Below are positions 1 through 7,200 of a stretch of 17,755 nucleotides of DNA, one piece after another (within the stretch, counting starts at the first letter, position 1; each line of letters starts with the position of its first letter). Position numbers and translations under genes: made by a program. This stretch comes from JAZDMK01 sp043800975 (lineage in GTDB: Bacteria; Bacteroidota; Bacteroidia; Bacteroidales; JAHJDW01), in contig JAZDMK010000208.1 in assembly GCA_043800975.1 (NCBI GenBank), positions 1 to 17,755 of the forward strand, in the 5' to 3' direction. The notes below the pieces were generated by a model that saw only the letters and a program-made list of their open reading frames with translations, was not told where the DNA came from and made no database searches.

Positions 1-2
1 TG

Positions 3-518
3 ATACTCGACTTTCAATACTTGGATCACAATAGAATTGATTTCATTCGAGAAATTGTAAAAAAACATCCATACGTTAAAATTATTCTTATAACAATCGA
101 AACAGATATTGAATTTATACTGGATACAGTGAATGCAGGTGTAAATGGGTGTCTGTCAAAATCAGCCGATATCGAAGAAGTTTTTGAATGCATAATGGTA
201 TTGAAAAACGGGAGTCGTTTTTTTTGTAAGCAAATGAATCAATTGCTGATTAATGGCTATATCGATTATAAAAAAAATGACTCTCCTCTGAAATTGAAAT
301 CGCTTACAAAAAGGGAGTATGAAGTACTTGAACAATTGTCTATTGGTAGTAAAGCAAAACATATCGCGGAAATACTATCAATAAAAGTCAGAACAGTAGA
401 TGCACATAAACAAAACTTAATGAGAAAACTCAAACTTAAAAATACTATCGAACTTATAAAATTTGGATTAAAAAACAGAATTATTGAATGGCAAACAATA
501 AAGAAAATATTGCAATAA
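3..518 (+). CDS. LuxR/NarL-family response regulator, 5' partial
   Basis: The open frame enters from the left edge of the window, so the true start lies upstream; an internal TTG at 21 is not a credible start. The first visible residues, ILDFQ, match the end of receiver strand 3, and their Asp (codon 9-11) is the likely phosphoacceptor. The Thr of IILIT and the Lys of LSK sit where the conserved switch Thr and Lys of receiver domains belong. About 90 codons further on begins a LuxR-type helix-turn-helix, with LTKREYEVLEQL as first helix and IKVRTVDAHKQNLMRKL around the recognition helix. The protein is therefore a two-component transcription regulator, presumably activated by a sensor kinase encoded outside the window. 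It ends at TAA 516-518, where the 21-bp repeat array begins. Family assignment is firm; target genes are unknown. Confidence 0.9.
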   Translation: MLDFQYLDHNRIDFIREIVKKHPYVKIILITIETDIEFILDTVNAGVNGCLSKSADIEEVFECIMVLKNGSRFFCKQMNQLLINGYIDYKKNDSPLKLKSLTKREYEVLEQLSIGSKAKHIAEILSIKVRTVDAHKQNLMRKLKLKNTIELIKFGLKNRIIEWQTIKKILQ

Positions 519-809
519 AAAAGACACTTGCCCGAAGCATGGGGAAAATTCCTCAAAGGTCAGGGAATAACAAACTTTTGCTGCAAAAAGATACCCGATA
601 CTCAGGTAAAATTGCTCATTCATTGGGTAACTTTTTTCAAACAGAGAATGCAATTCAAACGCGCAGTCGGAAAGATTTCCGGGGAATGGGGAAGTTTCCT
701 CAGGATCCGGAATATCTTTCTGGAACTTAGAGGAAATTTCCTCAGCCATTGGAAAAAGTTCTTCTTAGAACGGGCAACTCCCCAATATACCGGAAAACAA
801 TGCCTCGTA
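516..809. repeat. Degenerate tandem array, exact 21-bp period, 13-14 units
   Basis: Cutting the sequence every 21 bases from 537 gives 13 consecutive units (537, 558, 579 ... 789) that align without any insertion or deletion; a weaker unit starts at 516, overlapping the stop codon of the regulator. The core is GGGGAAAATTCCTC or variants. Over 13 units, columns 9 and 10 are A in 11 each, column 14 is T in 10 and column 18 is C in 10. The unit at 726 holds a perfect 14-bp palindrome, GAGGAAATTTCCTC (730-743). Units are contiguous, so this is not a CRISPR. Because 21 is a multiple of three, several frames stay open across it and encode 7-residue repeats such as AWGKFLK, EWGSFLR and HWKKFFL, but none has a convincing start. 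Function unknown. Confidence 0.8.
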
Positions 810-864
810 TATTTTAAATTCAAATAACTAAATAACACAAAACAAGATGACAAAAGGTTTTTAC

Positions 865-1617
865 ATGCCGAAAGGCGATAAGGAAAAAGAACTCTGGCTG
901 ATGAATTTTGCCACGCAGTTCAGTGCTGTAGCTACAAATCTTGGCTTTACAGCTGCTGATGTAACTTCTGTGAACAACGATTATGCTGCCTATAAATTTA
1001 TGGTGGATATTGTTGAGATTTTCAAAACGGAAACACAGGAACGTACCCGCTATAAAGATTTATTGGCCGATGGCACAATAGGTTCGCCTTTGGGTAACAT
1101 TCCCACACTGCCCACGTTGCCTGCCGCTCCTGTTACTGTTGGTGCCGGAGTGTTTAAAAGAATTGCTATGATTGTGCAACGTATCAAGAATCATCCGAAT
1201 TACAATGAAGCTACTGGCAGGAATCTGGGTATAATTGGAGCTGAAAAGGTAGTTAATCTGGATGCTGTCAAACCCAAAATAAACAGGACAATTGTTGAAT
1301 CTGATCAGATTGTAATCGAATGGACAAAAGGATTGATGGACGGTGTTGTAGTGTTTTCAGCAAATTTGAAGCAGTTAGAATCAACAGAAACACCTACCGA
1401 TTTGGACAGTGTTACAGAATGGGTCGAAATTGGTCGTGTTACGCATTCCCCTTTTGTTGACTTAAGGCTTAACAAAGAAAAGAAACCTGAAACCCGTTTG
1501 TATAAATTAAGATATTTTAAAAACGATGTTCAGGTGGGCAAAGAATCCGATATTATCAGAGTGTTGGCAGAAGTATACAACAGACCTGAAAGCGATCCGG
1601 CTTCTAAGTTAAAATAG
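865..1617 (+). CDS. Conserved Bacteroidota protein of unknown function with C-terminal Fn3-like domain
   Basis: About 250 residues with no signal peptide or membrane segment. The N-terminal 100 residues are predicted helical (motif LWLMNFATQF, then a long charged helix ending TQERTRYKDLL). A proline-rich hinge (IPTLPTLPAAP) and the motif FKRIAMIVQRIKNHPNY follow, with NLGIIGAE just after. The last 100 residues read like a fibronectin-type-III beta sandwich (IVIEW, TEWVEIGRV, RLYKLRYF). I recognise this pattern from recurrent uncharacterised Bacteroidota proteins but know no function. ATG 865 is chosen because AAAAGG (852-857) stands 7 nt upstream and family members usually begin MPK-like; ATG 847 would add six residues. 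The gene follows the 21-bp array directly, which may carry its control region. Confidence 0.85.
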   Translation: MPKGDKEKELWLMNFATQFSAVATNLGFTAADVTSVNNDYAAYKFMVDIVEIFKTETQERTRYKDLLADGTIGSPLGNIPTLPTLPAAPVTVGAGVFKRIAMIVQRIKNHPNYNEATGRNLGIIGAEKVVNLDAVKPKINRTIVESDQIVIEWTKGLMDGVVVFSANLKQLESTETPTDLDSVTEWVEIGRVTHSPFVDLRLNKEKKPETRLYKLRYFKNDVQVGKESDIIRVLAEVYNRPESDPASKLK

Positions 1618-1638
1618 GATTTTTAATTGGTTTTTTTA

Positions 1639-1764
1639 ATGAAGGTATTATTATTAATATGTGATTTTCTTAATAAATGGCAACTTATAAATTCAGACGA
1701 AGGTGTAATTATTATTGCATTAACGATATTTATTATAATTATTATTGAATTAATGTTATTGTGA
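1639..1764 (+). CDS. Candidate small membrane protein, 41 aa
   Basis: A short ATG-to-TGA frame encodes a 41-residue peptide beginning MKVLLLICDF. A roughly 20-residue polar or amphipathic N-terminal half with the acidic stretch NSDEG is followed by a strongly hydrophobic helix (GVIIIALTIFIIIIIELMLL) that ends at the C-terminus. It lies in the AT-rich spacer after the preceding gene, 16 nt before a second small ORF of the same design. No clear ribosome-binding site is visible. Low-complexity ATT/ATA codons could produce such a frame by chance, so this is a candidate only. Confidence 0.3.
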   Translation: MKVLLLICDFLNKWQLINSDEGVIIIALTIFIIIIIELMLL

Positions 1765-1780
1765 ATTCTAGTAATACGTT

Positions 1781-1897
1781 ATGAAAATATTGAATCGTAT
1801 TTACTTGCTAATTTATCAGCAGCGTTATGTAAAACCGAAAGGTATTATTCTGGCTGTTGTGTTGATGTTAGTCACATTCTTAATACCATTTTTTTAA
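1781..1897 (+). CDS. Candidate small membrane protein, 38 aa
   Basis: A 38-residue frame from ATG 1781 to TAA 1895-1897, beginning MKILNRIYLLIYQQRY. A basic patch (RYVKPKG) precedes one hydrophobic helix (IILAVVLMLVTFLIPFF) that reaches the C-terminus, so positive-inside topology would place the N-terminus in the cytoplasm. Length and layout mirror the ORF that ends 16 nt upstream, and both begin MK[VI]L. Its codons are more mixed than those of its neighbour, which slightly favours real coding. Function unknown; a small membrane regulator or toxin-like peptide are both possible. Confidence 0.35.
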   Translation: MKILNRIYLLIYQQRYVKPKGIILAVVLMLVTFLIPFF

Positions 1898-1993
1898 TTA
1901 TTCTAGGATAAGTAAAATGTTTTGTTTTAGTCAAATTGTAAAATGTTAACGAGTTTCTTTTTAAAATTCGAAAAAACACAATAATTTATTAAA

Positions 1994-2254
1994 ATGCCAA
2001 AAGAATTAACACTTGGAAAACTTCGTGCAATATGTGACGACAATGCACAGGTAAACAAATCTAAAGGAAGAGAAAACAATCTTAAAATTCTCGTTGAAAA
2101 ACATAATGAAAATTTCGAAGAATTTATTAGGAAAAGTATTGAAGGATATGACTGCCCTTATGATAAAACGGCATGGGATCAAATGAATAAAATTATAAAC
2201 CATAAAAAAAGTGTTTTGTTTTTTTTTAAAGCCTTTTTTTATCTGAATAATTAA
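1994..2254 (+). CDS. Small hypothetical protein, 86 aa
   Basis: ATG 1994 follows an A/T-rich leader (ATTTATTAAA), typical of Bacteroidota starts that lack a Shine-Dalgarno sequence. The product is charged, probably cytoplasmic and mainly helical: KELTLGKLRAICDDN, then a lysine/asparagine-rich segment, then NENFEEFIRKSIEGYDC and KTAWDQMNKII. The last 15 residues switch abruptly to a hydrophobic run (VLFFFKAFFYLNN) read through A7 and T-rich homopolymers at about 2205-2240, so the natural C-terminus may be shorter or in another frame if a homopolymer length is wrong. No family recognised. Confidence 0.6.
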   Translation: MPKELTLGKLRAICDDNAQVNKSKGRENNLKILVEKHNENFEEFIRKSIEGYDCPYDKTAWDQMNKIINHKKSVLFFFKAFFYLNN

Positions 2255-2305
2255 ATGATATCGTTGAATGTAATTCATAAGAGAAACACCTTAAATATAT
2301 GAAGT

Positions 2306-3256
2306 ATGTGTAGTTTTAAAGTATTAAAAAAAAGGCATTGCAGTATACTTGTTTTGCTGCTTTGCATTCTTCCTTTATTTTCATTTTCTCAAAACACAAC
2401 CCGATGGAAAAGAAGCAGAGGCGAGTTCATTTTTGGATTGGGTTCTACAAATTTTCTTGGTGAATTGGGCGGCGCAAACCGAATAGGAACCAACGGCTTC
2501 AGAGATTTGGAATATATTGCAACCCGTCCTTTATTAAATTTGGGGTATTCTTACAAAGTAAAAAAGAATCAGGCCGTTCAGTTCGATGTTACCTATGGTT
2601 GGTTGTACGGAGCTGATAAACTCACAAAAGAAATATGCCGTAATAACAGAAACATAACTTTTCGAACCCCCCTTGCCGAAATCTCTGGGAAATACATGTA
2701 TTTGTTTCAAAGAAAAAGAGAAGGCCACAGGTATAATTTAAGCGGAGGAGGAGGAAGAAGAATCAGGGGTTGGAGAAATATGGAGCGCTCATCCTATCTT
2801 TTTTCAGGTTTTGCAGCATTTTGGTTCAATCCTAAAGGATTGTATACAGATGGGTCATGGCATTCTTTAAAACCTTTGAGTACCGAAGGGCAGGGTTTGT
2901 ATGCAAGCCGCGAACCCTATCATCGGGTTCAATTTGCAATTCCAATTGGTGGTGGGTTTAAATTAAAAATTTCAGACGATTGGTTGGCAGGCTTGGAATT
3001 TGGAATTCGTAAAACATTTACTGACTATATTGATGATGTAAGCACAAGCTATCCTGATAACGACTATCTTAAAGACATGAATGGAGAAATGGCAGCCTAT
3101 TTTAGCGATCCCTCTTTAGGATTAGTGCCGGGTCAGACATTAACCAATCAGCAAAGGGGTGATCCGGGTGATAGGGATGCATACATGTTCATGACAGTAA
3201 CGATTCGTTATAAAATACCTTATTCAAAGAGATTTTTTGGGATCCCTAAATTTTAA
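2306..3256 (+). CDS. Outer-membrane beta-barrel-like protein, DUF6089 type
   Basis: 316 residues. Residues 1-28 form a signal peptide (basic start, hydrophobic SILVLLLCILPLF, probable cleavage before Gln29), so the mature protein is exported. It then shows the pattern of the DUF6089 group common in Bacteroidota: GEFIFGLGSTNFLGELGG, alternating beta strands with aromatic girdles (RPLLNLGYSYKV, AVQFDVTYGWLYG), FWFNPKGLYTDG, LSTEGQGL, a conserved FTDYIDDVSTSYPDND, DPSLGLVPGQT with QQRGDPGDRDAYMF, and a final strand TIRYKIPY. PorG of the T9SS is a described member of the wider family, but nothing here identifies this copy as PorG. Expected location is the outer membrane. An alternative upstream ATG (2299) runs into a stop. 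The gene appears monocistronic. Confidence 0.85.
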   Translation: MCSFKVLKKRHCSILVLLLCILPLFSFSQNTTRWKRSRGEFIFGLGSTNFLGELGGANRIGTNGFRDLEYIATRPLLNLGYSYKVKKNQAVQFDVTYGWLYGADKLTKEICRNNRNITFRTPLAEISGKYMYLFQRKREGHRYNLSGGGGRRIRGWRNMERSSYLFSGFAAFWFNPKGLYTDGSWHSLKPLSTEGQGLYASREPYHRVQFAIPIGGGFKLKISDDWLAGLEFGIRKTFTDYIDDVSTSYPDNDYLKDMNGEMAAYFSDPSLGLVPGQTLTNQQRGDPGDRDAYMFMTVTIRYKIPYSKRFFGIPKF

Positions 3257-3449
3257 CTACGCTTTTCTGATTAAAAATTGTTTGCAAGTTTTTTTTAATG
3301 CTGGTTCACTAGTGTCCGGTAAACTTTAAGGCAAATTAAAGGAAAGTACTGTAAATACGAACCTAGTCGCAGATTATTTTTTTTTTCGATTTGAAATTGA
3401 TTCAAATGTAATTAGAAGATTTGTGAAAAATTGAGGAATAAGGCAGGGG
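3257..3449. other. Non-coding spacer before a pseudogene
   Basis: No credible ORF. The segment TAGTGTCCGGTAAACTTTA (3311-3329) looks like the end of an insertion sequence, but no matching inverted copy or transposase fragment was found nearby. A T-run at about 3289 could end transcripts of the upstream gene, without a good stem. The rest is AT-rich and featureless. Confidence 0.4.
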
Positions 3450-4020
3450 TTGTGTGTTGGCCTGCCTGTTGAACTTCTTTATTACAATGCGAATGCAGAG
3501 AATAACAATCTTGTCAGAAACGAATGGAGCACAGCTTCCGAAACAAACAACATTTATTTTGCAATTGAGCGCAGCAAAAACGGCGACACTTTCAAGCAGA
3601 TCGGAATCGTTCAGGGAGTAGGCAACAACAATACCACACTAAATTATGTTTTTTTATGATGAGCACCCTTTTCAGAATGTTTCATATTATCGTTTGAAAC
3701 AGGTTGATTTTGACGGACAATATTCCTATTCGCCGATCAGGGCGGTTACTATTTACGAGGGGGAATTGATCTTATTTCCATTTATCCGAATCCGTCCAAT
3801 GATTATTTATTTTATGAAATAGGAAGCAGTGTAGATGGTCCGGTAAGAGTTATGGTTTATGATGTATTGGGTAGGAAAGTGTTATCGCAGGATGAAACGA
3901 TAGAGTCAGGGATAGTCACAAGGAAAATAAATGTTGAAGAACTGAACGCAGGAAGCTATTTGTTATAGGTATCGACAACCCATGTAGGAAAAAATTCAAA
4001 AAGCATTTGTTATAAAATAA
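3450..4020 (+). pseudogene. Decayed C-terminal part of a T9SS-sorted protein
   Basis: Reading across frames restores a typical T9SS cargo tail: LPVELLYYNA, NEWSTASETNN, IERSKNGDTFKQIG, SYYRLKQVDFDGQYSYSPI, then the sorting-domain motifs SIYPNPSNDYLFYE, VYDVLGRKVL, LNAGSYLL and finally KAFVIK followed by TAA (4018-4020). At least three frame changes are needed: at the seven-T run 3649-3655, near 3757-3775, and in the A runs at 3988-4002. A TAG (3966-3968) also interrupts the sorting domain where Lys or Gln is expected. The N-terminal passenger is absent, since nothing before LPVEL resembles it. Sequencing error could explain single homopolymer shifts, but not the TAG together with the missing passenger. 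Confidence 0.85.
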
Positions 4021-4205
4021 ATTTGAAAGAACATTTCTTTTAAATCTATTTAGCGGCAAATTAACAAAATCACTTATTTTTTATTTCAAAAAAAACATTA
4101 CATTTAATGGCTTTCAATTAAAAGCTTTTCCACAACTTTTTTTTCATGAGCAACTCATTGAGAAAAATGGTGTCTTAGTAAAGAAATCACTAAATCCATA
4201 AACGG
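4021..4205 (+). other. Leader/promoter region of the giant adhesin gene
   Basis: This 185-nt AT-rich stretch separates the pseudogene from the giant gene. No match to TTTG-N19-21-TAnnTTTG was found. A short inverted repeat ATGAG-caa-CTCAT is present at about 4146-4158, too weak to call. The start codon has no Shine-Dalgarno sequence, as is usual in this phylum. Confidence 0.4.
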
Positions 4206-7200
4206 ATGAAAAAGAAAATTACCCTTGTCATTTTTGCAATTCTGCTCGGCTTTGCAGGTGCTCATGCTCAAATCACAGTTACTGGCGGAATGACCGCTAC
4301 CCAGCTTGCCAATATTTTATGTGGGTCGAATCTGGTTGTCAGCAATGCTGTGCTAACAGGCTCAGCCAATGCTTCCGGTAAATTTACGGCGCTCAACAAT
4401 AACCTGGGAATGCTGTCCGGTGTAGTCTTATCAACAGGGAATGTCAGTACAGCACCGGGTCCCAACAGCTCGCCTAGCACCTCGCAGAATCTGGGTGTTG
4501 CAGGAACTGCTGAGATGACGGCGCTTGCAGGTGCCACATCCTACGACCCTATTGAACTTAGGTTTGATTTTACTGTGCAATCCGATTTTATTCAATTTAA
4601 TTATCTGTTTGCTTCGGAGGAATACCCTGAATACGCACCACCCAACAATTCTTATAACGATGTGTTTGCTTTTTTCATCTCGGGTCCCGGTATTGTGGGG
4701 CAAGAGAATATTGCGCTGGTTCCCAGTACTTCTCTGCCTGTTACGATTGACAATATTAACGCAATTACCAACACGCAGTTTTACGTCAATAATTTAGGAG
4801 GGCAGGATATCTCGTTTGATGCATATACAACCATGCTTACTGCGCAAAGAACGGGGCTTACACCTTGTGCTACCTATACACTAAGACTCGTTATTGCTGA
4901 TGCGGGAGATGCTGCATACAATTCTGCTGTACTCCTTCAGGAGAATTCTTTGATTCAGGGAACGGTTGATGTAGGCGTGAATACCATAAATGCGGATGAT
5001 ATAGCTTTGGAAGGCTGTACCCGAGCCAGTTTTACTTTCTCATTGGATCAGCCTTCTACCGTGGATAAAACTGTCAATTACACCATTGCCGGTACAGCTA
5101 CCAACGGAATCGATTATTCACATATTGCCAACAGCCTTACCATTCCTGCAGGACAAACTTCTGCTACCGTTTATATTGAAGCCATATCAGATGGCGTTCC
5201 CGAAGGGCAGGAAACTGTATATATCATTTACAAACCGGAAGTTTGTGCGCCTTATGATACGGCAAAACTATATATCGACGATGCGCAACCTATTGTTTAT
5301 ACACTGTCGCAGGTGAATCTGGGTTGTTATGACAATTCATCGGGCCAGATCATTGTAAATGCCAGTGGTGGATTTCCACCTTATACCTATGAGGTGAAAG
5401 ATGCAACAGGAACGATCACAAACTACACAGCAAACCCGATAACAGGGCTTGATGCAGGAACCTACGTGGTTTACGTAATGGACTCATATGGTTGCAAAGC
5501 GGAAGCGCTTGTTGTAGGTGGCCTTTTCAATGCTGACACTACATTCCTTCCGGATGGAAGCGGCGTAACTTATACGACTACAATTCCTATCAGTGGCTTT
5601 GATGCAGGTGAAACACTCACATCACTCACTATGCTACAGAATATCTGTCTCAATATGGAGCATTCATATATGGGTGATCTGGAAATGCGCCTTCAGTCTC
5701 CCGGCGGACAGTCATGTATTCTGAAAGAAGCATACGGCGGTGGAAGCTGCGATCTGGGTGAGCCTATTGCTACCGGACCCATTGATGGTTCTGCCGGATC
5801 ATTGCTTACCGACCCCGGAACAGGCTATGATTACTGTTTTAATTCGGCTCCTTTTTATGGAACCATGTCGGGTACATCCAATTTGTTTTATCGAAATTAC
5901 ACCGACGGACAGGGACATACTTATTCCGATTATTACCTGCCAGCTGGAAGTTATGTTTCTTATCAGCCATTGAGTCAGTTGCTTGGCTCCCCGCTAAACG
6001 GCAACTGGACGATGTATGTTACCGACCATATGTATCTCGATAATGGCTACATTTTCAACTGGACCATTAGTTTTATCGGAGATTTGCCTGATACTATCAT
6101 CACACTGACACAGCCAGCCCCCATTAATGTCAGCAGCAACGCGACGAATGCAACATGCGGTACTAGCAACGGAGCAATCAATCTTTCCGTTTCCGGAAGT
6201 TATCCTCCTTTTACATTCCTCTGGTCGAATTCTGCTACAACCGAAGATATCACCGGCCTTGCAGCTGGAAGCTATACGGTTACTGTTTCTGATGCACACA
6301 GCTGTACTTTTATTGATACTTACCTCATCAGTAATACAGGTTCGATGGATGCAATTGCCACAATAACACCCGTTACATGCTCAGGCGGAAGCACTGGTGC
6401 GATTGCCATTGCACCCAGCGGCGGAACATCACCTTATACCTACCAATGGAGCAACGGACCTACAACACAGAATATTTCTTCGCTTGCTGCGGGAGCATAT
6501 ACCCTTACAATGACCGATCAGAATTCTTGTGTGATCATTCGTCCGTTTATTGTTACTTCAAACCCTGCCATCGTTATCAGCGCCCCTGTTTTGCAGGATG
6601 AAGAATGTGGTACGCACAACGGAGCGATTACCGCCAGCGCTACCGGTGGTTCAGGATCATTCGGATATCAGTGGAGTAACGGAGCAACAACAGCAGCCAT
6701 TACCGGGCTTTCGGCGGGAAGTTATATCGTTACCGTTACGGATGCATACAGCTGCACAGCAACCCACACTTATACCCTGACAAATGATGTCACCAACTGT
6801 GGACAGTATTGTTATCTGGATGCAGTTGCCATTTCAATTACCGATGATCAATGCGGTCATGGAACCGGAGCAATCAATCTGGATGTAACCGATGCTACGC
6901 AGCCATACATCGTTCAATGGTCGAACAGTGCAACAACGGAAGATATTTCCGGCCTTGTTCAGGGAACCTATACAGTTACTGTTACAGACGCAAATCAGTG
7001 TGTTAAAGTGAAATCATTTGTAGTTGGAAATAATACAGGCACACTTACAATATCCGATTTTGCTGTTGTAAATGAAGCTTGCGGAAACGACAATGGTTTA
7101 ATTGATATAACTGTGAATGGCGGTGCACTTCCTTATACGTATCATTGGAGTAACAATGCTGCAACGCAGGATGTATCCGGTTTGGCAGCAGGGACGTATT

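Noticed and set aside
537..809. CRISPR array
   Set aside because: Units are contiguous with a 21-bp period and no spacers; the core is degenerate.
3311..3329. Insertion-sequence terminal repeat (TAGTGTCCGGTAAACTTTA)
   Set aside because: No inverted partner, target duplication or transposase fragment found; kept only as a remark in the spacer entry.
4146..4158. Small hairpin ATGAG/CTCAT before the giant gene
   Set aside because: Five-base stem, no supporting context.
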